Of a DNA stretch of 35,776 nucleotides, positions 21,002 through 29,954 are shown piece after piece. The DNA lies in the NCBI GenBank assembly GCA_027013285.1, contig JALUXR010000057.1, positions 1 through 35,776 of the forward strand. The letters are read 5' to 3'. Within the stretch, counting starts at the first letter, position 1. The number at the start of each line of letters is the position of its first letter. The position numbers and the translations under genes were made by a program. Source of the stretch: Candidatus Altimarinota bacterium. GTDB taxonomy: Bacteria > Patescibacteriota > Gracilibacteria > Absconditabacterales > Absconditicoccaceae. Below the pieces are notes generated by a model. That model did no database searches and was not told the DNA's origin. It was given only the letters and a program-made list of their open reading frames with translations.

Positions 21002-21245
21002 TTTAGTTGAATGAAAAAATTATGAAATTGCACAAAATGCTGCTAGAGCCCCTTATTTTGTGATATTTGAAGATGGAAAATATTTAAAATCTATCAAAAA
21101 CCCTTTTGTTTCTTGAGGTTGAGCTTGATTTGCTGTTGCTGAACTTTTAAAAGAAGAATGATGTGATGAATTTATAGCTTGAAAAATAGGTTGAAATTTA
21201 AAAAACAAATTAGAAGAATATAAAATAAATTTTAAAGAAGAGTAA
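20982..21245 (+). CDS. COG1433 / NifX-NafY family protein
   Basis: 87 aa, RNase H-like fold that binds Fe-Mo or other metal-sulfur clusters in NifX, NafY, MTH1175 and the orange protein. Opening MKKIIASLVEGKNYEIAQNA (family 'AIp.e..gl.s.v...FGra'), then FVIFEDGKYLKSIKNPF, GGGAGFAVAELLKEEGCDEF and IAGKIGGNLKNKL (family 'dvvi.g.iGpnA...L'), all in order. Slightly shorter than the usual 100-110 aa because the C-terminal segment is short. Last gene of promoter-1 operon; overlaps the permease gene; terminator follows. Confidence 0.85.
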
Positions 21246-21265
21246 GCTATTTTTAGCTTATTTTT
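21243..21265 (+). terminator. Rho-independent terminator of the COG1433 operon
   Basis: TAAGCTA and TAGCTTA form a perfect 7-base stem around TTTT and run into TTTTT; the stem begins at the stop codon. Confidence 0.85.
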
Positions 21266-21309
21266 AATTCAAAAAAATTCTTGCAATCTATAAAAAATCA
21301 ATATAATAT

Positions 21310-21339
21310 TTCTTATAGTTATGAAATATATTTTATAAT
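21310..21339. promoter_or_regulatory. promoter 2 with the second copy of the palindrome
   Basis: TATAAT at 21334-21339 is a perfect -10; TTCTTA at 21310-21315 is a weak -35. The palindrome at 21319-21338 differs from the one at 19751-19770 by one base (C to T in the right arm). The shared stretch extends outwards, AGTTATGAAATATATTT then ATAATAT, to about 25 bases. The DUF6858 start is 26 bases past the -10. Confidence 0.75.
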
Positions 21340-21364
21340 ATTTAATTTTTTTAAAATAAAAAAC

Positions 21365-21754
21365 ATGGAAAAGATAAATTTGATGGATAAATATCCTGTT
21401 TATACTAAAGAAGTTTTAAAATCTCAAACTAAGTTTAAAAATGTAGATGAGTATATTCAAGCTTTGAAACAAAAAATTGAAGAAGATGAAGTAGCTACTT
21501 TTATTTGAGTTTTTGATCATTTTGAGCATACAAAAAAATTATGAGGACAAATAGCAGATGGTATGATAGCTGGAAAAATTTTACTTTTTTGTTTTGGGCG
21601 AAATATCCCAAAACCACAAGCTATGGCTGTAAGACCTAGAAATATTGCTATTGCTGAATTTGAAGATAAATTTGTAATTTCATTTCTAGAAGCTCCAGTT
21701 GAAAAGGCAAATACTAAAAAAATTAATTGGATATTAGAACATGTTGAAGACTAA
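21365..21754 (+). CDS. DUF6858 family protein
   Basis: 129 aa. Pattern: INLMDKYPVYTKEVLKSQTK, FKNVDEYIQALKQKIEEDEVA, FIGVFDHFEHTKKLGGQIAD, ILLFCFGRNIPKPQAMAVRP, RNIAIAEFEDKFVISFLEAP. This matches what I recall of DUF6858, a small family with conserved FDH..HT and FCFG..P motifs and no known activity. First gene behind promoter 2 and 20 bases before the nicotianamine synthase-like gene. Two ATGs are possible (21365 and 21383); the first preserves the whole N-terminal strand. Confidence 0.75.
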
Positions 21755-21774
21755 TTTATATTATTTAAAATATT

Positions 21775-22524
21775 ATGGTAAAAAAGTTTTATGAAAATCT
21801 AAAAAACTTGAAAAGTTTAGCTCCAAATGAAGATACAAATAGAGTTTTTTCAGAATTAGTTAGTTATTGTGTTTCAAATGATGTAGATATTGAATATAAT
21901 GATTTGATTAAAAAATTTAATGATTATTGTTCAATATGAGAATATGAACTTGAAAAATATACTACTACAGAAATATTAAATAATTCAAATCCAGAAGAAG
22001 AATTAAAAAAATTTAAATATTATAAAAATTATGAGAAGTTAACAACATTTGAATATACAAATTCTATGTTATTTACAGATAAAATTGAAAATGTTTTATT
22101 TATTTGATGATGACCTTTACCTTTAACTTCTATTGTTTTGTTTTATAAATATTGAGTAAAATCAGTTATTGTAGATATAAATCAAGAAGCAGTAAATTTA
22201 AGTAAAAAATTAATAAAAAAATTGTGATTGGATAAATATATAAAAATAATTCAATGAGATGCAAAAACATATAAAGATGTACACAAGTATGATTTATGTT
22301 ATGTAGCAAGTTTGGTATTTTGAAGTAATGAACACAAAGAAATAATTGAAAACATAAAAAAAATAGATTTTAAATTACTTTTAACTAGGACTAGTCATAG
22401 AACTAGGCAATTGTTGTATAAAAAAGTAGATGAAAATATTTTAAAACAATATTTTGATATTCAATTAATAGTTCATCCAAAAAATGAGGTAGTAAATTCT
22501 ATTATTTTATCTTATAAAAAATAA
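21775..22524 (+). CDS. nicotianamine synthase-like metallophore enzyme
   Basis: 249 aa (plant NAS ~320, archaeal ~270, staphylococcal CntL ~270). NAS/CntL enzymes transfer aminobutyrate from S-adenosylmethionine to make nicotianamine or staphylopine-type metal chelators. Signature blocks in order: VLFIGGGPLPLTSIVLFYKYG at 107-127 (family FVGSGPLPLTSIVLA), SVIVDINQEAVNLSKKLIKK, IIQGDAKTYKD, KYDLCYVASLVFGSNEHKEI (family YDVVFLAALVG...EK..), TRTSHRTRQLLYKKVD (family RSAHGARAFLYP.V), and LIVHPKNEVVNSIILSYKK (family HP..EV.NSV). The three SAM-loop glycines are all TGA. The N-terminal helical domain (1-95) is divergent. Substrate and product cannot be deduced. Confidence 0.85.
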
Positions 22525-22526
22525 TT

Positions 22527-23621
22527 ATGACACAAGAAAAAATTTGATTTTATGATATAGTAAAAACTATGGAGCCAAGATGGGTAATGAGTAGTATGGC
22601 AACTGGTGCTGTATGAATGCTTACTATGATAGTTGGTGCAAAATTTAATTTTGTATTTTTGAAATATCTTGCAGGAATTTTGGCTATTTTGGCAATAATA
22701 TTTTTTATTGCTTTTGTAATAATGTTTAGTTTAAGAATTTTTAAATTTCCTCAGGAAGTAAAAAAAGATTTATCTCACACTATTGCAGCAAATTTTTTTG
22801 CTTGAATATTTATTTCAGCAGCTGTAATAGTTACCATAATTCGGAATGTTTTAGTTCCTTTATGATGGTGTGTAGATCCTGTTTTATCATCAAAGATATT
22901 TTATATTATTGCTTTAGTTTTAGGGACAATTATTCCTGTTTTGGTTCCTTTTATGCTTACTATTTCAGAAAAAGTAGATTCTAAACATGCAATTTGAATA
23001 TGGTTTTTACCTCCGGTTGGAATATTTGTATTAGTATTTGCTTGAAACTTTATGGCTTTACATGGAATTTGGCAAAATTGGATACCTTATATTAGTATTT
23101 TTTATTTGTGAATAGCATTTATGCTTTATTTTCTTGTAAGTGCTATGATTTATTCAAGACTTAAATTCCATTCTTTACCAGCTCCGGAAGTAGCTCCAAG
23201 TTTTGTTATCTGACTTGCACCGATAGGAGTTTCTATCATTGCCTTAAACACTTTCGGAAAAGTTTTAGATAAAAACAATCTATTTCATTGGAATTTAGAT
23301 TTTATTCATGGATTTATACAAGTAATAAGTTCTATGATAGCTTGATATTGATTTTGGTGGTTTATTTTAACTATACTAATTTTATGATACTATTTGGTTA
23401 AAAAATCTATTCCATACACATTAGGTTGGTGGGCACTTGTATTTCCGATAGCTGCATTTTGAATATGACTTAAATTTTTATCTATAGATTTAAGTTGTGC
23501 TTGGTTATGTTCAGTTGTGTGAATTGTTTGGATTCTAGCTTTGAGTTTATGGTTAGTCGTGTTTATAAAAACATTAATTTGAATAATAACAAAAAAAGCA
23601 TTTGTAAGACCAAAATTATAG
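22527..23621 (+). CDS. TDT family transporter (TehA/SLAC1 fold)
   Basis: 364 aa with about ten hydrophobic helices, typical of the TDT family (TehA, Mae1, SLAC1; sulfite, malate or tellurite transport). The N-terminus has EPRWVMSSMATGAVGML, matching 'P.WF..vMGTGglg.l', and later GIWFLPPVGIFVLVFAGNFM, with the WF.PPVG motif of the family. It starts two bases after the NAS-like gene and ends with a terminator, so it shares that operon. Here it is a candidate exporter for the NAS-type product, an inference from position only. Confidence 0.8.
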
Positions 23622-23640
23622 ACGATAAATTAATATGATT

Positions 23641-23663
23641 AACTAGCTTTTTGCTAGTTTTTT
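23641..23663 (+). terminator. Rho-independent terminator of the NAS operon
   Basis: AACTAGC and GCTAGTT form a 7-base stem around TTTTT followed by TTTT; it begins 20 bases after the TDT stop. Confidence 0.85.
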
Positions 23664-23688
23664 CTTGATTTTTATTTTTTATAGCTTA

Positions 23689-23711
23689 TTGTATTTATAT
23701 AAATTTATAAT
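23689..23711 (+). promoter_or_regulatory. possible promoter of the FmdE-like gene
   Basis: TATAAT at 23706-23711 is a perfect -10; no good -35 at 17 bases is seen. The ATG follows after 14 bases, so any transcript would have a very short leader. The palindrome of promoters 1 and 2 is not present here. Confidence 0.35.
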
Positions 23712-23725
23712 TAATAAAAATAGAT

Positions 23726-24325
23726 ATGGAATATTTAAATTTCTTTAACAATATAGAAAAAATAGTTTTGAAAGATGAATTATTGATTTTTTTATGAGTA
23801 AATAATAATTGAATTGTTGATTTTTCTTATATAGATATAATAAAAACAGCTGGTCATAGTTGTTGAACAGTTGCATGAGCTTATTTAATTGCTCAAAAAT
23901 GATTAAAAGCTTTATTTTGAAATGAATTACCAAATAGAGGGAAAATAAAAGTAGAAATTAAAAATGCTCCAACAGAAAATAATGCATGAGTTATAGGTTG
24001 TGTATTATCAAATATTACATGAGCTACTACAAATTATTGATTTTGATGAATTCCTACATGAAAATTTAATAGGAGAGATACACTTTTTTATAATGTAGAA
24101 ATAGAATCTGATGTTAGATTTACTGATTTAATAACTTGAAAAAGTATAGAAGTAGATTATAGACCTTGAAGAATAGTAAATCCTATGGAGATTTTGAAAA
24201 GTGCAATATGACCTGATGCAACAGAAGTTAATAAAAAATCTTTTCCTATAAGATTTCAGAATATGGTAAAAACTATTTTTGATAATTCAGATAAAGTAAT
24301 TGATATAAAAATAATCTCTCATTAA
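23726..24325 (+). CDS. FmdE-like metal-binding protein
   Basis: 199 aa. IIKTAGHSCGTVAGAYLIA at residues 39-57 carries the GHxC motif that binds metal in the FmdE (formylmethanofuran dehydrogenase subunit E) family. Next, LKALFGNELPNRGKIKVEIK, VIGCVLSNITGATTNYGFGG, and RFTDLITGKSIEVDYRPGRI, a layout I recall from FmdE-type proteins outside methanogens. There is no zinc-ribbon tail, so it is the short form. Its gene follows the NAS-TDT terminator by 63 bases. I infer metal binding; a catalytic role is unknown. TGA-coded glycines are dense here (about 20). Confidence 0.75.
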
Positions 24326-24341
24326 GTTAGGAGATTTTTTT
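24313..24341. terminator. bidirectional terminator between FmdE-like and DUF3096 genes
   Basis: AATCTC and GAGATT pair around a 12-base loop, followed by a T run on the plus strand; the convergent minus-strand gene stops at 24340, directly beside it. Confidence 0.6.
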
Positions 24342-24528
24342 ATTTTTTAACTATTTTATAACCTCAAATAATAATGTCTTTATCTTTTTTAGGTCTAAAA
24401 ATAAAATAAAGTGTCAAAATATTTATTCAAATTATTATAAAAAATATAGCTATTAAGTATGAAAGTAATTCTGGTTTGATTAAAATTAATATTCAAAATA
24501 GTATAAAAAATAATCAGTAAATAAACAT
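24340..24528 (-). CDS. DUF3096 family small membrane protein
   Basis: 62 aa, invisible under the standard code because it has five TGA. Two hydrophobic segments, FFILFGILILIKPELLSYLI and AIFFIIIGINILTLYFIF, followed by a charged tail PKKDKDIIIGGYKIVKK. This matches the DUF3096 pattern (G.l.Lifpe.l.yivaiyLii.Gi). Two bases after the tsaD stop, so it is probably cotranscribed with tsaD. Confidence 0.65.
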
Positions 24529-24530
24529 TA

Positions 24531-25619
24531 TTATTTGTTGTTAGAATCTAAATTTTCTATGATTCCAGCTACTCATATCATAGCTGCATTATCTGTAGAA
24601 TATAAGTTCTTTTTCGGTGTGTAAAAGTTTTTTATTTTAAATTTTTCCTTATGGTTTATTATAAATATTTTTAATTCTTCGTTTGCACTTACTCCGCCAA
24701 CTAATGCAATATTTTCTATTCAAAAGTGTTTTGAAGCTTTTAATAGTTTTTTTCATAAAGTTTCCACTACAGCTTGTTCAAATTCATATGCAATATTACA
24801 AATAGTTTGTTCATCTAAATCTTCTCACATTTCTTTTTTTATTTCTTGTATTTTGTAGTTTGCCGATGCTTTTAGTCATGAAAATGAAAAATTAAATTCT
24901 TTCTTTTTTAACCAAATTCTTGGGAAATCAAAATTCATTTTTTTTCATAATTTAGCTTTATCTCATATCCGTTTTCCTCCAGGATAAGGTCAGCCTAACA
25001 TTCTTGAAACTTTATCAAAAACTTCACCAGCAGCATCATCTAATGTAAATCAGATTTTTGTGATTTTTAAATTTCAAATTTTTGTAATTATATCATCTTG
25101 ATTTAAACTATAGTTGTTTTGTAGCTGTTCAGTGTAAGAAGCAAGTTCGTCGATATTATTTTCTTCTTTTGTATTTTCAATTATGTAAAGATTATTATGT
25201 CATCCAGAGACTGTAAGAGCTATGAAAGGAAATTGAATATTGTTTATGTTCTCATCACAAAGTATAGACAAAATATGTCAGTTGATATGATGAACAGGTG
25301 TAAGTTTTTTTTCTAAAAATAGTGAAAGTGTATTTGCTAAGGTTCTTCCTACAAGCAAACTTCAAGGCAACCCAGGACAACAAGTATAAGATATGAAATC
25401 AACTTTTTTAATTTCTTCAATTCAGATTTCGTCTAACAAATCTATAACTTTACTTTCATGTAATCTACTAGCTAATTCAGGAATAACTCATCCAAATTTT
25501 GTATGTTCTGCTATTTGTGAGTGTAATAAAATTTTTTCAACATCAAAAAATCAATTTTTATAAGATATAATTGCAAGTGAAGTATCATCACAAGATGTTT
25601 CTATAGCTAAAGTTTTCAT
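24531..25619 (-). CDS. tsaD: tRNA N6-adenosine threonylcarbamoyltransferase
   Basis: 362 aa, the catalytic subunit that places threonylcarbamoyl on A37 of ANN-decoding tRNAs. MKTLAIETSCDDTSLAII is the ATP-binding opening; VHHINGHILSI holds the iron-binding His pair (HHxxGH); IALTVSGGHNNLYII, LGGPYPGGKRIGDKAK, FNFSFSGLKAS and the C-terminal ALVGGVSANEELK followed by STDNAAMIGVAG complete the family order. Several invariant glycines are TGA. tsaB, tsaC and tsaE are not in the window. Confidence 0.95.
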
Positions 25620-25689
25620 AAATTTATTTTAAAATTAAATTAGTCTGTGGTAAATAGTAATTATGTTTTATTTAAAATATAAGAATTAT

Positions 25690-25905
25690 ATACATTTTTT
25701 ATTTTATATGTTCTTCTTTATCTTGATACAAAGAAGAACCAAGAAAGATCAAGATACATTACCAGATTAAATTGTTTTAACCTTACTGGTTACAGTCTTC
25801 GACTGATAAATACTGACTCATTCTTATGATTTAGATATTTAGTTGATAGGCTTGCTCCCTCCCACAAGTGGGCTCCGGGGTCGCAAGCCATTGTTGAGTT
25901 TTTAT
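25690..25905. ncRNA. candidate structured RNA with pseudoknot and GC-rich hairpin
   Basis: In the 404-base gap between tsaD and ttcA, TTCTTCTTT (25711-25719) pairs with AAAGAAGAA (25730-25738); the loop bases TATCTTGAT (25719-25727) also pair perfectly with ATCAAGATA (25748-25756), an H-type pseudoknot or two alternative hairpins. A small CAGTC/GACTG hairpin follows near 25793, then a GC-rich hairpin GGCTTGC (25849-25855) / GCAAGCC (25883-25889) enclosing CCCAC-AA-GTGGG. GC here is far above the flanks. Strand is not decided: no clear T tract on either side (plus strand has GAGTTTTT after the last hairpin). 25906-26023 holds nothing I recognise. Confidence 0.45.
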
Positions 25906-26023
25906 GAATAAATATAATATATTATAGTTTCTATAATTTTAAAGTTTTGTAGTTTATCTTAATGTATGTGGTTATTTGTTTGTCATTATATTTGTATCGG
26001 AAATATGTATTAAACTATTTTTT

Positions 26024-26779
26024 TTAATCTGTAATCCGTCATTTATTTTCATATTCTTTGATAAACTTTTTTATGTTAGCATGATACATATTCTCCAGAC
26101 TTCAAGGTTCTGTAGCTTCGATTACTTTCATCAAATTTCAAATTTCTTTTCTCTTCGATTTTTCTCAAATAGGGCAAGTACAACCAGAATATGGGATTTT
26201 CTCATTCAAAACTAAATTCATAATATCTTTTTCTCTTACAAAACTCATAGGTCTAATGATAGTTAAATCTCATCTTTTCATTTTATTTATTGGAGGCATA
26301 AGTGTTGCATTTCTATTTATTATCATATTCATAAATAGAGTAGTTATACCATCATCCAAATGATGTCAAAGAGCTATTTTGTTAAATCACCATTTTTCGC
26401 AAAGCTTAAACATAGAAATTCTTCTAGCATAAGAACACCATTGACAAGAAATTCAAATACCATCTTCAAGCCTACTTCATTCTGGTAAATTAATTTCTAT
26501 ATATTCCATATCTAATCATATTTTATCAAAAAACTTTTGTTGTTCAGTAAAATCTACATCACATCTCATAAGAAATTTTTTATTCATATAGACTCATTTT
26601 ACTTCAAAATTTAAGTGAGATCTATCTCTAAGTTCACATAATAAATTTGCCAAAAGCATGCTATCTTTTCATCATGAAATTCAGATTAAAATTTTATCAC
26701 CGTCTTGAATCATATCAAAAGTCTTGATAGCTTTCATAGTTTTGCTTCTTATAGTTTTATGTAATTTTGTTTGTTCCAT
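26024..26779 (-). CDS. ttcA: TtcA-like tRNA 2-thiolation PP-loop protein
   Basis: 251 aa. GDKILIGISGGKDSMLLA has the PP-loop at residues 35-40, with three Gly as TGA or GGA. The TtcA-type cysteine pair is CQWCSYARRISMF near residue 112 (family CSxCSRLRRG) and SGCTCPIGEKSKRKEI near residue 208 is the second cluster-binding Cys region. ALGHHLDDGITTLFMN follows the usual family order. TtcA makes 2-thiocytidine at tRNA position 32 with an iron-sulfur cluster; related proteins modify other positions, so the exact site is inferred. It ends 245 bases before the candidate RNA. Confidence 0.85.
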
Positions 26780-26847
26780 AAGTTTTGTTTGAATATTAAA
26801 ATCATATTTATTACTTTTTTATATCTTAAAATTTAAATTATAATTTT

Positions 26848-27390
26848 TTAATTATTTACCAAAAATTGCCTTACATATTCATAAATCATTTCTTCTTGTT
26901 TTAAAAAGTTTTCCCAAGTTCCTTTTTCTAATTTTCATAAAACAAAATTTACAACTTGAGATTTTTCTTGGGGTCTTCCAACTCCCATTTTAAGTTTCCA
27001 ATATTTGTTTGTTCCGCATTTTCTTGTAATATCTTTAAGCCCATTATGTCCATTATCTCCACCATTCCATTTAAGTTTTACAACTTCAGGATCTAAGTCT
27101 ATTTCATCGTGGATTACCAACATATTTTCAGCTTCGATTTTGTAATAATTCAAAACTTTACTTACACAGTCTCAAGATAGATTCATAAAAGTTTGTGGTT
27201 TTACAAAAATAAGCATATATTTTTCATGCTTTGCTATAGAAATATCTCCATTAAATTTTTTATCAAACATAAAAGGAGTTCATTCTGAATAATTTGCTAT
27301 TAGATCTATAATTTTAAATCAAATATTGTGTCTTGTGCTTTCGTATTTATCTCAAGGATTTCAAAGTCCTACTATAAGTTTTGTTTTCAT
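26848..27390 (-). CDS. pth: peptidyl-tRNA hydrolase
   Basis: 180 aa, normal length. [20 protein letters not shown] carries the catalytic His20 region; TFMNLSGDCV, IHDEIDLDPEVVKLK with catalytic Asp, GDNGHNGLKDI and LKMGVGRP follow in family order. It releases peptidyl-tRNA from aborted translation. It starts 8 bases after the pyrophosphatase stop and is followed 68 bases later by ttcA, all on the minus strand. Confidence 0.95.
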
Positions 27391-27398
27391 AGGAAAAT

Positions 27399-28325
27399 TT
27401 ATTTATTAAAATATTCTGTAAGTTGTGGCATAACTTGTTTTTTTCTAGAAAGTCTATTTCATAAATCAGCTAAATTATTTTCTATTTTTGTATTAAAAAC
27501 TTCTTTTATTACAGAAGCATCTTCATCTAAAATTATAGTTGTATTTTGTTCTTTGATAATATCTACAATAGATAACATAATAAAACTTAATCAATCCTTT
27601 TCCTTTATTTCTTTAAGTCATTTAATAATTTCTTCTTTTCTTCAAAGTGCATAGTTTGGGTTTGTAGTTTCAAGAGTTCATATTCATATTTTTTTTCAGT
27701 TTGTTTCAAAAACTTTATAATCGTATTTGATTAAATCTTCTACTGAAATATTTCATAAATCAGATTTTGCATCAAACATTTCCATAGCATATTTTTCCAT
27801 ATCTTCAATATTTGAAATTTCAAATAATTTTTCTGTTATGATAGTATCTTCTTTTGTAGTTGTAGCAGACTTGAACATTAAACTATCTGACAAAATTCAA
27901 GTTAACATTAAATCTGCAATTTTTGGATTTATTTCAAATCAAGCTTCTTTATACATTTTGTAAATGATAGAACATGTAGAACAAATAGGTTCAAACCTCA
28001 TATATAAAGGATTTGGACAAGAAAAATTTACTTTATGATGATCTACTACATATTCAACATTTAATTCATTTAAGTTATCTAAAGTTTGAAATTCTTCATT
28101 ATGATCTACTAAACAAACATTTGTTCAAGCAGGAAAACTTGTAGCTATTTCAGGAATTTGAACTCATAGTTTATTTAAAACAAATTCTGTTTCTTTATTT
28201 AACTTTCCTTGAATATAAGGAGTAGCTTTGTATCATTTTTTTGTTAGATAATCAGCCATAATAATAGCAGACAAAGTGCAATCAGTATCAGGAATTTTAT
28301 GTCATACAACTTTAATTTCTCTCAT
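27399..28325 (-). CDS. ppaC: manganese-dependent inorganic pyrophosphatase (family II)
   Basis: 308 aa. VVGHKIPDTDCTLSAI near residues 6-21 (usual GHKNPDTDS; N replaced by I), VCLVDHNEE, EYVVDHHKVN, LTGILSDSLMFKSATTT and MFDAKSDLGN are the DHH-domain metal and phosphate sites; the DHHA2 domain ends NRLSRKKQVMPQLTEYF, with the family-II SRKKQV signature. It hydrolyses pyrophosphate to drive biosynthesis. Upstream (28326-28381) lies only a short A/T spacer before the channel fragment. Transcribed with pth. Confidence 0.93.
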
Positions 28326-28381
28326 AATTTTTAAATAAAAAAATAAATAAAATTTGGTGTTTATAATAATTATTGTCTATT

Positions 28382-28601
28382 TTATTTCAAATCATTATTG
28401 AATTGATTGATAAGTAATCAAAATATTAAAACTCATAGAACTTGTTCTGCTGAAAATAGGAAAATAAGAAAATTGTTTCAAGCCATACTCATATCTCATA
28501 AAAGATTTGATAAAGTAGATAAAGATACATAAAAATAATACCATATTGATTGTAATTTACCTTCTCAAACATAGTATTGAGTTCGTATATGATCAGATAT
28601 A
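28382..28601 (-). pseudogene. C-terminal part of an ion channel gene split by an insertion
   Basis: Encodes the pore helix and last membrane helix: DHIRTQYYVGEGKLQSIWYY, then SLSTLSNLLGDMSMAG as a filter-like loop and FLIFLFSAEQVLGVLIFGLL, ending INQFNNDLK and TAA. There is no start codon. It continues in frame from the N-terminal part at 31973-32424 once 28602-31972 and one copy of GATATA are removed. The filter reads LLGDM rather than the potassium filter GYGD, so ion selectivity is open. The gene is not expressed as a whole in this genome. Confidence 0.88.
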
Positions 28602-28604
28602 CGA

Positions 28605-28700
28605 CATCTACTTTTTAACTGAAATTCAACAATTTACAGATAATCATCGAAAACAAAAACTTTTTATAGTTCTTTCAGAACTATTTTTTTGGGAGAAAAA
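28605..28700. repeat. left inverted repeat of the insertion
   Basis: Three blocks occur in the same order, reversed, at 31747-31842: CATCTACTTTTT (28605-28616; partner 31831-31842), AAAACAAAAACTTTTTA (28650-28666; partner 31777-31793) and a GGGAGAAAA block (28692-28700; partner 31747-31756). Between blocks 2 and 3 is a hairpin ATAGTT/AACTAT at 28666-28685 followed by a T tract, which could terminate transcription entering from the left. Confidence 0.75.
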
Positions 28701-28751
28701 AATAAGGACTTTAACTTTTTGATGAAAAAACTCTTAGAAAAATTACAATTT

Positions 28752-29863
28752 AAAAAGCCCCATAGAAGATTATAATATTAGGTGACAAGTAATATTATAA
28801 ATTTTACTCCTTAATCTATGGGACTTATGAAAGATAATAAAGTAAAAGATTATAGATACAAGAAAAAGTTGAATGAAAATGAGAGAGTACTAATAGAACA
28901 TTATTATACAAAAAAGAAAATTAAGAATTACAGCTATATAGCAAAAGAAATATGAAGAGATAGGAAAACAATAGAAAGAGAAATAAAAAGAAATAGATAC
29001 TCAAATGTATGGTGACATTGGGTATATAAAGCAGATATAGCAAAAAAAAGAAACTATAAAAGAAGGATAAAATCAAATAGGAAACATACAAAATTGTTTA
29101 CACGAGAATGAAGAAAATTTGTGGAAAAGATAAAAGAAGCTATGAAAAAAGAATGATGGTCTATAAGTGCAAGTATAGGGAGATATGAATATGAAAAAAA
29201 CAAAAAAACAAAAATAGCTATAAGTACAATGTATAGATATGCTAGAAAGTATGATAAAGAATTAGAAAAGATGCTATTGTATAAAAGTTGGTGATATAGA
29301 AAATGAGAATATAACTATTGAAAGAATAGTAAACTATTAGAATTAGAGAGTATAGAAACTAGAGAGGAAGTAATAAATAATAGAGAAAGAAAATGAGATT
29401 ATGAAGTAGACTTGATAGTAAGTAAAAAGAGTAAAAGTGTGATATTAAATATAATAGAGAGAAAAAGTAGAAACATACTAACTAAAAGACTACCAAACAA
29501 AGAGAAATTAACAGTAAAAGAAGCAATAAGAGAATTACTGAAATGAAAAAAAATATATAGTATAACAACAGATAATGGAACAGAATTTACAGATTTAATA
29601 GATATATGTAAGGAATTGTGAATAAAGTGATATAGATGTCATCCATATAGTAGTTGGGAAAAGTGAAGTGTAGAAGTACATAATAGATATATAAGAAGAT
29701 ATATACCAAAATGAGCAGATATAAATGATTATACAGATGAAGAACTAAAGAAAATAACTAATAAAATTAATAGTTTACCAAGAAAGATACATTGATACAT
29801 AACACCTGAAGAAATATTTTATGAAAAAACTATTAAATATTTCTAAAATTTTTGGGGCTTTTT
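28752..29863 (+). mobile_element. IS30-family insertion sequence nested in the larger element
   Basis: 11-base inverted ends AAAAAGCCCCA at 28752-28762 and TGGGGCTTTTT at 29853-29863. A 22-base direct repeat CTTTTTGATGAAAAAACTCTTA lies at 28716-28737 and 29858-29879, overlapping the right end; IS30-group elements of mycoplasmas (IS1630) give unusually long target duplications, but here 14 bases separate the left repeat from the left inverted end, so the true left end may be 28738. Between left end and transposase, CCCATAGA..TCTATGGG encloses TTATAATATTA/TAATATTATAA, a strong double hairpin in the leader that may mask the start. Confidence 0.65.
28827..29846 (+). CDS. IS30-family transposase
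   Basis: 339 aa. The N-terminal helix-turn-helix contains YSYIAKEIGRDRKTIEREIKR, the IS30 SxIAxxLGRxxSTIxREI pattern. DDE catalytic core: DYEVDLIVSKKSKSVILNI (first D), SITTDNGTEFTDL (second D) and WEKGSVEVHNRYIRRYIP (E, with the N.. R motif of the family). Length fits IS30 transposases (about 310-390). Uses TGA as Gly throughout, so it has adapted to code 25 or was acquired from a relative with the same code. An in-frame ATG three codons upstream (28818) is an alternative start. Full length and apparently intact. Confidence 0.93.
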
Positions 29864-29954
29864 GATGAAAAAACTCTTACGAGTTTTTGGATTGAAATTT
29901 TGAAGAAAATGATTATAATCATAGAAATAATTAAAAAATGAACTTTCTAAAAAT

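Noticed and set aside
19376-24325. CRISPR-like repeat because the TTATGAAATATATTT motif recurs
   Set aside because: Only two copies 1.5 kb apart, each at a promoter; no spacer array.
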